Source: Modestobacter sp. VKM Ac-2977
Lineage (GTDB): Bacteria > Actinomycetota > Actinomycetes > Mycobacteriales > Geodermatophilaceae
DNA length: 64,000 nt
Assembly (NCBI RefSeq): GCF_026968045.1
Contig: NZ_JAPVBQ010000005.1
Coordinates: 145,516 to 209,515, forward strand
Direction: 5' to 3'
In this document: positions 8,638-18,014 of the stretch, piece after piece
Position numbering within the stretch: the first letter of the stretch is position 1
Layout of the letters: every line of letters begins with the position of its first letter
The notes under the pieces: model-generated
The model's input: only the letters and a program-made list of their open reading frames with translations
What the model was told of the DNA's origin: nothing
Databases searched by the model: none
Program-made: the position numbers and the translations under genes

Positions 8638-10398
8638 GTGCGTCTCACGTCTCCGGCCCGTCGTGCGGCCGGCCTGCTGGCCGTCACCACGATCGGCGTG
8701 TCCACCGCAGTCCTCAGCGTCACCGGCTCGGCCTCGGCTGACGTCACAGGCGACTTCACCTTCAGCACCTCCTCCGCCGATGCGGCCAACGTGACGGTCG
8801 GCGCCGACGGGGTCCTGGTGGTCCCCGAGGGCTACTGCTCCGTCGAGTGGACCGTCGTCGGCGGTCAGGGTGGCGCCGGCAGCGCCGCGGGTGAGGGTGG
8901 CCGCGGCGGCTTCCTCTACGAGGTCGTCGACATCACCGGTGCACAGACCTACCGGCTCTCTCCTGGTACGGCGGGCACAGCCGCCGAGCCTGAGTCGGCC
9001 GAGGCATTGGCCGACGGAATGGTCGGTGTCGGGGGTGAGAACGCAGTCGGTGACGACGGCACCGATGGTGCGAGCTTCGGCTCCGGGGGCGGCAACGCGT
9101 ACAGCGGCGGGGGTGGCGCCGGCTCGCGCGTGGAGGTGATGGTCGACGGCACTCCGGCCGACTTCCTGTTCGCCTATGGCGGCGACGGCGGCTACGCGGA
9201 CTCGGATGGTGACCCGGCCGCCGGCGTGGGTGCCGGAGACACGACGAACGTCTACTCGGACGGGACCACCGACGGGTCCACAGGTGGGGACACGGGCGAC
9301 GGTTTCGTCTCCGGCCAGGCCATCGCCTGCGCGGTGCCCCCCACCGACGGCCCGGTCACGCCGCCCCCTGGTGACCAGACGCCCGTGGACACGCAGGTCA
9401 CCGGCGCACCGCGGGCCAACTGGGTCTACGGGGTGGCCAACGGCCTGGACTTCCAGCTGAACACCAGCACCGTCGACTCCGCGAACCCGGTCACTGGCGT
9501 CGAGTACACCCTCGACGGTGGCAAGACCTGGACCGGCGTCGCCGCCGCGAACCTGGGCGACTACCAGTACTCCGGCACGATCACCGGCCTCGAGTCGGGC
9601 GCCACGTACTCGGTCAACTTCCGGTTCACCACTAAGCAGGCCCCGACGGCTGCCTCCGACACCGTCACCGGCCGCACCGCCGTGCCTGGACCGCGGGACG
9701 TCAAGGCCGTCGCCGGCCCCGCCTCGATCAAGGTGAACTGGGCCGCACCGGCCAGCCTCGAGGGCGTCGCCGGCTACCTCGTCACCGCGTCCCCCGAGGG
9801 TGCGCAGAGCAGCGCCGGCTCGAGGTCCTGCCAGCCGGCGGCCGCCCTGGGCACCGCCTGCGCCCTGCCCGCCGTCCCCGGCACGACCTACAAGCTGAGC
9901 GTCCACTCCCTCGACGCCGTTGGTGAGCGGCTCGGCCGCTCCGACCAGGTCACCGTCGGGCCGGTCCTCGCCTCGTCCGTCGCGGCCTCGCTCCCCAAGG
10001 CCGACGGCACCCTGACCAGTGACGACGCCGACGGCAAGGTCGTCGCCGGCGAGAAGATCACCATCTCCGGCAAGGACTTCCTCCCCGGCTCCACGGTCGA
10101 CCTGGTGGTCTACTCCACCCCGGTCGAGCTCGGCACCGCCACCGTGCTGGCCGACGGCACCTTCAGCGCCACCGTCACGCTGCCCAAGGAGCTCGCCAAC
10201 GGCACCCACCACCTGGTGGCCTCCGGTGTCGACGCCAACGGCAACCCGCGCAACCTGGTCGTCGAGGTCACCGTCTCCGGTGGCACGGCCGTCCTGGCCT
10301 ACACGGGCTTCTCGCCGCTGCCGTTCGTCGGCGCCGGCGCGCTCGCCCTGGTGGCCGGCGGTGGCCTGCTCGTCGCCTCCCGCCGCCGGGCGCAGTAA
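8638..10398 (+). CDS. Secreted glycine-rich/Fn3 protein with LAYTG cell-wall sorting signal
   Basis: A 586-residue exported surface protein. The signal peptide spans about residues 1-34, with a basic start, a hydrophobic core and a cleavage site near GSASA-DV. A Gly-rich region follows (about 70-220; runs such as SGGGGAGS), then Fn3-like beta domains (about 245-430) and an Ig-like module (about 440-545). The C-terminus is a complete sorting signal: LAYTG at about 553-557, a hydrophobic stretch, then RRRAQ. LAxTG is the class E sortase recognition form, matching the sortase at 35-892. I chose GTG 8638 because GGGAG lies 6 nt upstream. No enzymatic motif is visible; an adhesive or structural role is a guess. 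Confidence 0.85.
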   Translation: MRLTSPARRAAGLLAVTTIGVSTAVLSVTGSASADVTGDFTFSTSSADAANVTVGADGVLVVPEGYCSVEWTVVGGQGGAGSAAGEGGRGGFLYEVVDITGAQTYRLSPGTAGTAAEPESAEALADGMVGVGGENAVGDDGTDGASFGSGGGNAYSGGGGAGSRVEVMVDGTPADFLFAYGGDGGYADSDGDPAAGVGAGDTTNVYSDGTTDGSTGGDTGDGFVSGQAIACAVPPTDGPVTPPPGDQTPVDTQVTGAPRANWVYGVANGLDFQLNTSTVDSANPVTGVEYTLDGGKTWTGVAAANLGDYQYSGTITGLESGATYSVNFRFTTKQAPTAASDTVTGRTAVPGPRDVKAVAGPASIKVNWAAPASLEGVAGYLVTASPEGAQSSAGSRSCQPAAALGTACALPAVPGTTYKLSVHSLDAVGERLGRSDQVTVGPVLASSVAASLPKADGTLTSDDADGKVVAGEKITISGKDFLPGSTVDLVVYSTPVELGTATVLADGTFSATVTLPKELANGTHHLVASGVDANGNPRNLVVEVTVSGGTAVLAYTGFSPLPFVGAGALALVAGGGLLVASRRRAQ

Positions 10399-10420
10399 CC
10401 CCGCTCCGCCGCACTCCTCC

Positions 10421-10450
10421 GGCCCCGTCCCGCATCCGCGGGGCGGGGCC
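10421..10450 (+). terminator. Hairpin terminator after LAYTG protein gene
   Basis: A near-perfect GC-rich inverted repeat, GGCCCCGTCCCGC / GCGGGGCGGGGCC with a 4-nt loop, begins 22 nt after the stop codon. There is no T-run, as is common in actinobacteria. Confidence 0.65.
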
Positions 10451-10490
10451 GGACCCGTTCCCGGTGCGGGCGTTAGCCTTCGGGGTGCCA

Positions 10491-10578
10491 GGAGGGCTCG
10501 CCTAGTGGCCGATGGCGGCGGTCTTGAAAACCGCTAAGAGTTCACAGCTCTTCGTGGGTTCGAATCCCACGCCCTCCG
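10491..10578 (+). tRNA. tRNA-Ser (anticodon TGA)
   Basis: An 88-nt gene with a complete cloverleaf. The acceptor stem is GGAGGGC/GCCCTCC with discriminator G at 10578. The anticodon stem GCGGT/ACCGC encloses the loop CTTGAAA, giving anticodon TGA. A long type II variable arm (GAG...CTC) follows, then the T-arm GTGGGTTCGAATCCCAC. The CCA end is not encoded. The long variable arm and UGA anticodon identify serine. The sugar-utilisation island starts just downstream, but I see no second copy of the tRNA 3' end that would mark an integration site. Confidence 0.97.
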
Positions 10579-10666
10579 CGTTGTGATGTCCCAGGACATC
10601 CCGGACGCCCGGTCGCACGGACCTGGGCTCGGGCGGGGCGGGTGCCGGACGCCGACCGAGCGGTGC

Positions 10667-11683
10667 TCAGGTCCCCGCCGGGCCTGCGGCGCCGGCGGGG
10701 ACGCGCTCGCGCAGCCACCGCAGCTGCCGGTCGACGTGCAGGGCCTCGCCGCCCTCGTGGTGGTTGAAGGGGTACACGGCGATCTCGCGCGGTACGTCGA
10801 CGCCGGTGCGGCCGGCGTAGTGGTTGTAGGCGGCGAAGACCGTCGACGGGGGACAGATCGTGTCGCGCAGCCCGACGGCGAAGAGCGCCGGCGCGTTCGC
10901 CCGCCGCGCCAGGTGGACGCCGTCCACGTAGGACAGCGTGCGGAAGACCTGCTCGGTCGCGGTCCGGTGGGTGGCGAGGTAGCGGACGATCTCCCCGTAA
11001 GGGTCGGCATCGGTGATGTCGACCGCTCGGCGGACGTGACAGAGGAACGGCACGCTGGGCAGCGCGGCGGCGAGGTCGGGGACCAGCCCGGCGGCAGCCA
11101 GCGCGAGGCCGCCGCCCTGGCTGTTCCCCACCACGCTGACCCGGGAGCCGTCGACGCCCGGCAGGGCGCGCAGCGCCTCGACGGCCCGGACCGCGTCGGT
11201 GATCAGGCGGCAGTAGTAGTAGTCCGACGGGTCCAGGACGCCCCTCGTCACGAAGCCGGGGGTGGCCGGCCCGGCACCGACGGGGTCAGCGGTCGCCCCC
11301 CCCGATCCGTGCGAGCCGCCCTGCCCCCGGGTGTCCATCAGCAGGTGCGCGTACCCGGCCGTGGCCCAGGTCAGCCGCTCCTGTGGACAACCGCGGCCCC
11401 GCCCGTACCCCAGGTACTCGACCACCCCCGGCAGCTGGTCGCCCGCTCGCCCGGCGGGACGGGAGTACCACGCGCGGACCGGGTGGCCGTGCGCGCCGGA
11501 GAACGTGACGTCCCAGGTCTCCACGCCGACGAGCGCGGTGTCGACGGCCTCGACGTGCAGCAGCAGCTCGTGGCTGGAGGCCTCGGCCAGCGTCGTCGAC
11601 CAGAAGGCGTCGAAGTCCTCCGGTTCGTCGACCGTCGGGCGGTAGCTCTCCAGCACGTCCAGCGGGAGGTCGAACAGGGCCAT
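10667..11683 (-). CDS. Acetylxylan esterase / cephalosporin-C deacetylase family (CE7)
   Basis: A 338-residue alpha/beta hydrolase of the CE7 family, which removes acetyl groups from xylo-oligosaccharides. The family signatures are present: an RGQGGS block at about residue 118, the nucleophile serine in GNSQGGG (about 185), the acid in GLRDTICPP (about 270) and the histidine in NHHEGG (about 303). There is no signal peptide, so it acts in the cytoplasm on imported oligosaccharides. The start is ATG 11683, with GGAG about 8 nt upstream. It diverges from the ABC importer operon across a 468-bp shared regulatory region, consistent with a role in the same acetylated glucuronoxylan pathway. Confidence 0.9.
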   Translation of the reverse strand: MALFDLPLDVLESYRPTVDEPEDFDAFWSTTLAEASSHELLLHVEAVDTALVGVETWDVTFSGAHGHPVRAWYSRPAGRAGDQLPGVVEYLGYGRGRGCPQERLTWATAGYAHLLMDTRGQGGSHGSGGATADPVGAGPATPGFVTRGVLDPSDYYYCRLITDAVRAVEALRALPGVDGSRVSVVGNSQGGGLALAAAGLVPDLAAALPSVPFLCHVRRAVDITDADPYGEIVRYLATHRTATEQVFRTLSYVDGVHLARRANAPALFAVGLRDTICPPSTVFAAYNHYAGRTGVDVPREIAVYPFNHHEGGEALHVDRQLRWLRERVPAGAAGPAGT

Positions 11684-12151
11684 GGTCAGCTCTCCAGGGG
11701 CGGTGTCGTGCAGCCGGGCGCAGCGGTCCGGTCACGGGTCGGGGGAGGGGTGGGCGGGAGCCCGCGGTCGGGCCGGCAGGGCACGCACCGCAGGCCGCAG
11801 GGCACCGGCGGAGGCATCGACCCGGCGATCCCGTGGACGGCATCCGGGGGGTCCGACGACGTCCTGAGCGGCGCCCGAGCGCCTGTACATCTACCAGCGC
11901 AGAGTGACCGACGCCACGTCCCTGGCAAGCGGCGGCAAATGTTTGACCCCCCCTGGGGCCCCACCTACGTTTCAGTGCCAACCGGCCGATCGAACATTGG
12001 TGTCCGACTCCCGAGGTAATGCCCGACCCGAGGCGATGTTCTGCGCAATCCAGCGCATTTACCCCGGTCGGTTCGGGCGTGCCGGAACAAGGCGTGAGTG
12101 CCTTGCGGTGATGACGCAAGCGACCCGACAGAGCAGTCAGGAGGTGCGACC
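11684..12151. promoter_or_regulatory. Divergent control region, esterase / aldouronate importer
   Basis: A 468-bp region without a credible gene. For the rightward operon, a good promoter is visible: TTGACC at 11943-11948, a 17-bp spacer, and TACGTT at 11966-11971. An inverted repeat CAAATGTTTG (11936-11945) overlaps the -35 box. A related site, CGAACATTGG (reverse complement CCAATGTTCG), lies at 11991-12000, 55 bp or about five helical turns downstream. This is the layout expected for a repressor such as the LacI-type protein encoded at 28355-29368. The importer start has a strong AGGAGGTG Shine-Dalgarno at 12139-12146. Confidence 0.55.
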
Positions 12152-13150
12152 ATGGCGGTGACCGGAGCCGATGCCCCTGGCGTTGCGCCGATCGAGCCCC
12201 GCGCGGCGGCGCTCGCGATCGAGAGGCAGACCCCGGTCCAGCCGCCCAAGAACACCTGGCGGCGGGCCGTCCGCCGGGACTGGCGGCTGTACACCCTGGT
12301 GCTGCTGCCGCTGTTGTTCCTCCTGGTCTTCCGCTACCTGCCGATGGCCACGAACATCATCGCCTTCCGGCGCTTCCGGCCCGGGGGCAGCATCTTCGGC
12401 GACGAATGGGTCGGTCTCCGCTACATCGAGCTCTTCCTGAACGACCCCGTGTTCTGGGAGGTCTTCCAGAACACGTTGATCCTCGGTGCGCTGGGCCTGG
12501 TCTTCACCTTCCCGATGCCGATCGTCCTGGCACTGCTGCTCAACGAACTCCGTTCGGCGCGGTTCAAGAGGTTCGTGCAGACGGTCTCCTACCTGCCGCA
12601 CTTCATGTCGATCGTGATCATCGCCGGCATGATCCTGCAGATCACGTCGGTGCAGGGCACGGTGAACCAGGTCATCGAGGCCTTCGGCGGCGAGGCCATA
12701 CCGTTCATGCGCCAGGCCGAGTGGTTCCCGGCGATCTACGTGAGCTCCGAGGTCTGGGCGACCGTGGGCTGGGGGTCGATCCTCTACCTCGCAGCGCTGA
12801 CCACGATCGACGAGAACCTCTACGAAGCGGCGCGCATGGACGGGGCGAACCGCTGGCGGCAGACCTGGCACATCACACTGCCGGGCATCCGCCCGACGAT
12901 GATCACCCTGCTCATCCTCAACATCGGGACGTTCCTCGCGGTGGGCTTCGAGAAGATCCTGCTGCTGCAGAACCCGCTGCTCTACCCGACGGCCGACGTC
13001 ATCTCCACGTACCTGTACCGGGTCGGGATCCTCTCGAGCAACTTCTCCTACGCGACGGCCATCGGCCTGTTCGAGGCCGTCATCGGCCTCACGCTGATCC
13101 TGTCCGCCAACGCGATCTCGCGCCGCACAGTGGGGACGAGCCTGTGGTGA
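12152..13150 (+). CDS. ABC transporter permease, LplB type
   Basis: Integral membrane permease of 332 residues for an oligosaccharide importer. The hydrophobic helices begin at about residue 48 (LYTLVLLPLLFLLVF). The cytoplasmic EAA loop that contacts the ATPase is present (YEAARMDGANRWR, about 224, ending LPGIRP). It belongs to the LplB/YtcP/LplA importer family used by several Gram-positives for pectin- or xylan-derived oligosaccharides. The start is ATG 12152, after a strong AGGAGGTG. Its stop overlaps the second permease (GTGA). No ATP-binding subunit is encoded in this operon. Confidence 0.92.
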   Translation: MAVTGADAPGVAPIEPRAAALAIERQTPVQPPKNTWRRAVRRDWRLYTLVLLPLLFLLVFRYLPMATNIIAFRRFRPGGSIFGDEWVGLRYIELFLNDPVFWEVFQNTLILGALGLVFTFPMPIVLALLLNELRSARFKRFVQTVSYLPHFMSIVIIAGMILQITSVQGTVNQVIEAFGGEAIPFMRQAEWFPAIYVSSEVWATVGWGSILYLAALTTIDENLYEAARMDGANRWRQTWHITLPGIRPTMITLLILNIGTFLAVGFEKILLLQNPLLYPTADVISTYLYRVGILSSNFSYATAIGLFEAVIGLTLILSANAISRRTVGTSLW

Positions 13151-14079
13151 CGACCGCCTCCCCCGACCGGGCCACGACCCGGCTGGCCACCACGCCGCGT
13201 CCCCGGCGGGTCAAGGAGGGCCGCGGCTACCGGGCCTTCCGGTTCGTCAACGTCACGATCCTGCTGCTGGTCGTCGTCATCACGCTGTACCCGTTCCTCA
13301 ACATCATCGCGCAGGCGTTCTCCAGCGAGTCCTACATCGTCTCCGGCGACGTGAACCTCATCCCGCGCGGTTTCAACATCGACACGTTCCAGGTCGTCAT
13401 GTCCGACGACCTGTTCTGGATCAACTACCGGAACACGGTGGTGTACACCGTCGTCGCGACGGCGATCGCCATGGCGCTGACGACCCCCTATGCCTATGCG
13501 CTGTCCAAGCGTCATCTGAAAGGCCGGACGTTCCTCATCGGAATCGCCGTCTTCACCATGTTCTTCAACGGCGGGCTCATCCCGAACTACGTGCTCATCA
13601 ACACGCTCGGGTTCACCAACACGATCTGGGCGATCGTGCTGCCGAATGCGATCAGTGTCTTCAACCTGCTCGTGATGAAGGCGTTCTTCGAGAACTTCCC
13701 AGCGGAACTCGAGGAGGCCGCCGCGGTCGACGGGCTGACGACCTACGGCGTCTTCTTCCGCATCGTCCTGCCCTTGAGCAAGGCGGTGATCGCCACGATG
13801 GTGCTGTTCTATGCCGTCAGCTTCTGGAACTCCTGGTTCCAGGCCTTCCTGTACCTGGACCGGGCGGAGCTCTACCCGGTCACCGTCTACCTCCGGAACC
13901 TGATCGCCGGCACGACGACGGCGTCGTCGACCGGAGCAGGGGTCGGGGACGTTGCACAGATCGCGGCGAACATCCAGTCCGTGACGATGCTGCTCACCGT
14001 CCTGCCGATCGTGTGCTTCTACCCCTTCATCCAGAAGTACTTCGTGTCGGGCGTGATGCTCGGCTCGGTGAAGGGCTGA
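13147..14079 (+). CDS. ABC transporter permease, YtcP/LplC type
   Basis: The second membrane subunit of the importer, 310 residues. It starts at GTG 13147, which overlaps the preceding stop. The first helix is at about residues 36-58 (VTILLLVVVITLYPFLNII). The EAA loop reads EEAAAVDGLTTYGVFFRIVL at about 197-216. The C-terminus ends in the family-typical FVSGVMLGSVKG. It pairs with the LplB-type permease and the lipoprotein that follows. Confidence 0.92.
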   Translation: MTTASPDRATTRLATTPRPRRVKEGRGYRAFRFVNVTILLLVVVITLYPFLNIIAQAFSSESYIVSGDVNLIPRGFNIDTFQVVMSDDLFWINYRNTVVYTVVATAIAMALTTPYAYALSKRHLKGRTFLIGIAVFTMFFNGGLIPNYVLINTLGFTNTIWAIVLPNAISVFNLLVMKAFFENFPAELEEAAAVDGLTTYGVFFRIVLPLSKAVIATMVLFYAVSFWNSWFQAFLYLDRAELYPVTVYLRNLIAGTTTASSTGAGVGDVAQIAANIQSVTMLLTVLPIVCFYPFIQKYFVSGVMLGSVKG

Positions 14080-14192
14080 CCGCTCCCGGGGCCCCCCCGT
14101 CCGCCGGCCCGGACCAGTTGCCGACCGGCTCGTGCACCCATGCAGCTCGTGCAGACATGCCCAACGAAGGGCACACCGATGAAGGGACAGAC

Positions 14193-15860
14193 ATGAGGAC
14201 GTCGCGACGGCACACCATCGCGCTGATGACGGCGGGCGCGCTCGTCACGGGCCTGGCGGCCTGCGGAAGCTCGGACGGCGCAGAAGAGGGTGAGGAGCTC
14301 GACCTCAGCGGCCAGATGGTCGGGGCGATGGAGGACTACGGCGTCGGGGACACGTTCACCGCGACTGCGCCGGTGGACTTCTCGCTGCTCTACCGGGACC
14401 ATCCGAACTACGCCTACAGCGAGGAGTGGCTGCTCTGGGACGCGCTCGAGGAGCGCACCAACGTCACCCTGGACGCCACGCTGGCACCGCTGAGCGACTG
14501 GGAGCAGCGGCGCAGTCTGCTGGTCGGCGCGGGCGACGCCCCGTGCATCATCCCGATCACCTACCCCGGCCAGGAGGTCCCGTTCGTCGCCTCGGGCGCC
14601 ATCCTCCCGGTGAGCGACTACGTCGACCTGATGCCCCACTACCAGGCCAAGGTCGAGGAGTGGGGCCTGGAGTCGGAGTTGAACACGCTGCGCCAGGCGG
14701 ACGGCAAGTACTACCTCCTGCCGGGCCTGCGCGAGGTGGTGGCCCCCGACTACACCATCGGGCTGCGCACCGACGTCCTGGAGGAGACCGGCGGCAACCA
14801 GCAGCCGGAGACCTGGGACGACCTGCGCACGATGCTGGCGGACATGAAGGAGGCCAACCCGGAGGCCTACCCGATCTCGGACCGCTGGCAGGGGCTGGCG
14901 CTGCTGAACCTGGCCGACGCGAGCTTCGGCACGGTCGGCGGGTGGGGCTACGGCGAGGGCCTGGTCTGGGACGAGGAGGCCGGGGAGTTCCAGTACGCCG
15001 CCGCGTCCGACGGCTACCGCGACATGCTGGAGTACCTCAACAGCCTGGTGGAGCAGGGCCTGATGGACCCGGCGAGCTTCACGCAGGAGGACGACCAGGC
15101 GATCCAGAAGCTCTCGACCGGGGAGTCCCTGGGCATCACCACCAACTGGCAGGAGATCCTCCGGCACCGGGCGACGATGGAGGAGACGCTCGGGGCGGAC
15201 AACTTCGCGATCTCGAAGATCCGCATCCCGGCCGGTCCCGCCGGTGACGTCATCGACGCGCCACGGATCGAGAGCGGCATCATGATCTCGGCTCAGTGCG
15301 CGGAGAACGACGACTTCGTCGCGATGATGCAGTTCATCGACTGGTTGTACTACTCCGACGAGGGCCTGGAGTTCGCCAAGTGGGGCGTCCCCGGTGAGAC
15401 GTACGAGGTCGCCGAGGACGGCACCCGCACCCTGGCGGCCGACGTCAACTACGCCGACCTGAACCCCGGTGGGACGCAGCAGCTGCAGGCTGACTTCGGC
15501 TTCGCCAACGGCGTGTTCATGCTGGCGCACGGCTCCACCGAGGAGCTCACGCAGTCCACGCTGCCGGAGGAGGAGGTCATCTGGCAGCAGTCGATGGCCG
15601 ACAAGGAGATCGCCGAGCCGCTGCCGCCGCACCCGTTCGACGAGCTCGAGCTCGAGCAGGTGAGCCTCTACCGGACCGGTCTCCAGGACTACGTGGACCA
15701 GATGACCCTGCAGTTCATCCTCGGCCAGCGGGACTTCGCCGAGTGGGACGCCTTCGTCGAGGAGCTCGAGGGCCGGAACATGACCGCCTACGTCGACCTG
15801 GCCAACCAGGCGCGTGAGCGGTTCGTCGAGGAGAACCCGGACTTCGCCGAGACGGACTGA
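14193..15860 (+). CDS. Extracellular solute-binding lipoprotein, LplA type
   Basis: A 555-residue substrate-binding lipoprotein, the long form typical of LplA/YtcQ. The signal peptide has an N-terminal RTSRRH and a lipobox LAAC at about residues 22-25, followed by an acidic linker. An aldouronate-utilisation cluster with the same transporter family is known in Paenibacillus. With GH67, GH39 and CE7 genes here, methylglucuronoxylo-oligosaccharides are the likely ligand, which is inference from context. I chose ATG 14193 because the signal peptide begins there. A strong hairpin follows the stop, probably setting binding protein above enzyme levels. Confidence 0.9.
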   Translation: MRTSRRHTIALMTAGALVTGLAACGSSDGAEEGEELDLSGQMVGAMEDYGVGDTFTATAPVDFSLLYRDHPNYAYSEEWLLWDALEERTNVTLDATLAPLSDWEQRRSLLVGAGDAPCIIPITYPGQEVPFVASGAILPVSDYVDLMPHYQAKVEEWGLESELNTLRQADGKYYLLPGLREVVAPDYTIGLRTDVLEETGGNQQPETWDDLRTMLADMKEANPEAYPISDRWQGLALLNLADASFGTVGGWGYGEGLVWDEEAGEFQYAAASDGYRDMLEYLNSLVEQGLMDPASFTQEDDQAIQKLSTGESLGITTNWQEILRHRATMEETLGADNFAISKIRIPAGPAGDVIDAPRIESGIMISAQCAENDDFVAMMQFIDWLYYSDEGLEFAKWGVPGETYEVAEDGTRTLAADVNYADLNPGGTQQLQADFGFANGVFMLAHGSTEELTQSTLPEEEVIWQQSMADKEIAEPLPPHPFDELELEQVSLYRTGLQDYVDQMTLQFILGQRDFAEWDAFVEELEGRNMTAYVDLANQARERFVEENPDFAETD

Positions 15861-15866
15861 TCCACT

Positions 15867-15902
15867 GCGGGCCCGGTCGCGTGCACGCGCGACCGGGCCC
15901 GC
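15867..15902 (+). terminator. Perfect 15-bp stem hairpin between binding-protein and GH42 genes
   Basis: GCGGGCCCGGTCGCG, a 6-nt loop (TGCACG), then its exact complement, starting 6 nt after the stop. It sits inside an otherwise co-directional operon, so it may act as a partial terminator or as a 3' stabiliser of the transporter mRNA. Confidence 0.65.
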
Positions 15903-15928
15903 TCCCGTATCCCGACCCGGAGAGCCCG

Positions 15929-17962
15929 ATGCCACTCCCCTCGACCGCCCGCATCCCCTACGGGGGGGACTACAACCCCGAGCAGTGGCCCGAGCAGCTC
16001 TGGGGCGAGGACCACGCGGCGTTCGACCTCGCCGGGATCGACACGCTCACCGTCGGGGTCTTCGCGTGGGCGCTCACCCAGCCCGACGAGGACACCTACG
16101 ACTTCGCCGTCCTGGACGCGGTCCTGGCGCGTGCACAGGCGGAGGGCCGGCAGGTGTGCCTGGCGACGGGGACGGGTGCGCTCCCGCCGTGGCTGGCCGA
16201 CCGCCACCCCGACGTCACCCGCACCGACTTCGAGGGCCGCCGGCACGTCTACGGGCAGCGGCACAACGCCTGCCCCAGCTCCCCGGCCTACCGGCGGCTG
16301 GCCGCGGCACTCGCCGGCGCCGTCGCCGAGCGCTACGCCGGGCACCCCGCGGTGATCGCCTGGCACGTGAACAACGAGTACGGCGGGGCCTGCTACTGCG
16401 ACCTGTGCGCCGCGGAGTTCCGAGTCTGGCTCCGCGACCGGTACGCCGGCCTGGACGCGCTCAACGACGCCTGGAACACCACGTTCTGGTCCCACCGGTT
16501 CACCGACTGGCGGCAGATCGTGCCCCCGAACGCACTCTCGGAGCACTGGCGCGGGCCCGACCACACCGCCTTCCAGGGCATCACCCTGGACTACCTGCGC
16601 TTCACCTCCGACAACCTGCTGCGCACCTACCGGGAGGAGAAGGAGGCGATCCGCGCCCACTCGGACCTCCCGGCGACGACGAACTTCATGGGGATGTACC
16701 GCCCGATCGACTACCACCGCTGGGCGCCGCACCTGGACTTCGCGTCCTGGGACAACTACCCGCCCGACAGCCGGTCGGCCTCGCGCATGGCGCTGACCCA
16801 CGCGCTGATGCGCGGGCTCAAGGACGGTCAGCCGTTCTGGCTGATGGAGCAGACCCCCACGGTGACGGCCTCCCGCGACGTCAACCCGGTGAAGCGGCCC
16901 GGGGTGATGCGGCTGTGGTCCTGGCAGGCGGTCGCCCACGGCGCCGACGCGGTCCTGTTCTTCCAGCTGCGGCAGTCCCGCGGTGCCTCGGAGAAGTACC
17001 ACGGTGCGGTCCTCGACCACGCCGGCCGCACCGACACCCGGTCGTTCCGGGAGGTCGCCGCGCTCGGCGGCGAGCTCGAGCGGGTCGGGGACGCGCTGCT
17101 GGGCGGGCGCACCCCGGCCCGGACGGCGCTGCTGTTCGACTGGGACTCGTGGTGGGCCGTGGAGATCTCCGACGGCCCGAACCGGCACCTGCGCTACCAG
17201 CAGGTCCTGATCAGCTACCACCAGGCGCTGTGGGCGGCCGGCGTCCAGGTCGACGTCGTGCCCGGCACCGCGGACCTGAGCGGCTACGACGTCGTCGTCG
17301 CCCCGCTGCTGCACATGGTCAAGGGTGACCTCGCCCAGCGGCTGGCGGCGGTGGCCGACCGCGGTGGCACGGTGCTCACCACCGTCCTGTCCGGGCGGGT
17401 CGACGAGAACGACAACGCCTTCCTGAGCGACGTCCCCGGGCCGCTGGCCGACCTGTTCGGCGTGCGCATCGACGAGACCGATGCCCAGCCCCCGGACGTC
17501 GTCAACCCGGTGACCCTGCGCAGCCCGGACGGTGCCGCGGACGAACTGCTGGCCGGGGCCACCACGGTCTTCGACCTGGTCCTGCCCCGGGGCGCGGACG
17601 TCGTCGGCACCTACGGGTCGGACTTCTACGCCGGCGTCGCGGCCGTGACCCGCAACCGGGTCGGGGCCGGTGAGGCCTGGTACGTCGGCACCTGCCTGGC
17701 GCAGGAGGGGGTCGACTGGCTCATCCGCCGCGCGGTCGACCGGCACGGGGTGGTGGGGCCCTACGCCGGCGTGGCCGGTCTGGAGCACGCGGTGCGGGTC
17801 GTCGACGGGCGGCGGGTGGACTTCCTCCTGCACCACGGGGACGAGCCGGTCGAGGTGGCCGCCCAGGTCGCCGGGGAGGACCTCCTCACCGGACGGCGGA
17901 TCGAGCCGGGCGACCGGCTGCGGCTGGCCCCCATCGACGTCGTCGTGGTCCGGGCCGGGTGA
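15929..17962 (+). CDS. Beta-galactosidase family GH42
   Basis: A 677-residue glycoside hydrolase of family 42 that removes non-reducing beta-linked galactosyl (or alpha-arabinosyl) units from oligosaccharides. It opens with YGGDYNPEQWP, a GH42 hallmark. The acid/base glutamate is in HVNNEYGG (about residue 149) and the nucleophile glutamate in WLMEQTP (about 307). Cysteines in NACPSS and CYCDLC match the zinc cluster described for GH42. There is no signal peptide, so it is cytoplasmic. ATG 15929 has GGAG 7 nt upstream. It may remove galactose or arabinose decorations from imported hemicellulose fragments. Confidence 0.9.
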   Translation: MPLPSTARIPYGGDYNPEQWPEQLWGEDHAAFDLAGIDTLTVGVFAWALTQPDEDTYDFAVLDAVLARAQAEGRQVCLATGTGALPPWLADRHPDVTRTDFEGRRHVYGQRHNACPSSPAYRRLAAALAGAVAERYAGHPAVIAWHVNNEYGGACYCDLCAAEFRVWLRDRYAGLDALNDAWNTTFWSHRFTDWRQIVPPNALSEHWRGPDHTAFQGITLDYLRFTSDNLLRTYREEKEAIRAHSDLPATTNFMGMYRPIDYHRWAPHLDFASWDNYPPDSRSASRMALTHALMRGLKDGQPFWLMEQTPTVTASRDVNPVKRPGVMRLWSWQAVAHGADAVLFFQLRQSRGASEKYHGAVLDHAGRTDTRSFREVAALGGELERVGDALLGGRTPARTALLFDWDSWWAVEISDGPNRHLRYQQVLISYHQALWAAGVQVDVVPGTADLSGYDVVVAPLLHMVKGDLAQRLAAVADRGGTVLTTVLSGRVDENDNAFLSDVPGPLADLFGVRIDETDAQPPDVVNPVTLRSPDGAADELLAGATTVFDLVLPRGADVVGTYGSDFYAGVAAVTRNRVGAGEAWYVGTCLAQEGVDWLIRRAVDRHGVVGPYAGVAGLEHAVRVVDGRRVDFLLHHGDEPVEVAAQVAGEDLLTGRRIEPGDRLRLAPIDVVVVRAG

Positions 17963-18014
17963 CCCCGCACCAGGACCGCCCCGGTCCACCACCCCCGACG
18001 CACGAGGAGCGAGC

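Noticed and set aside
10491..10666. tRNA-Ser as integration site for the sugar-utilisation island
   Set aside because: No integrase and no second copy of the tRNA 3' end was seen in the window, and the island's composition matches its surroundings.
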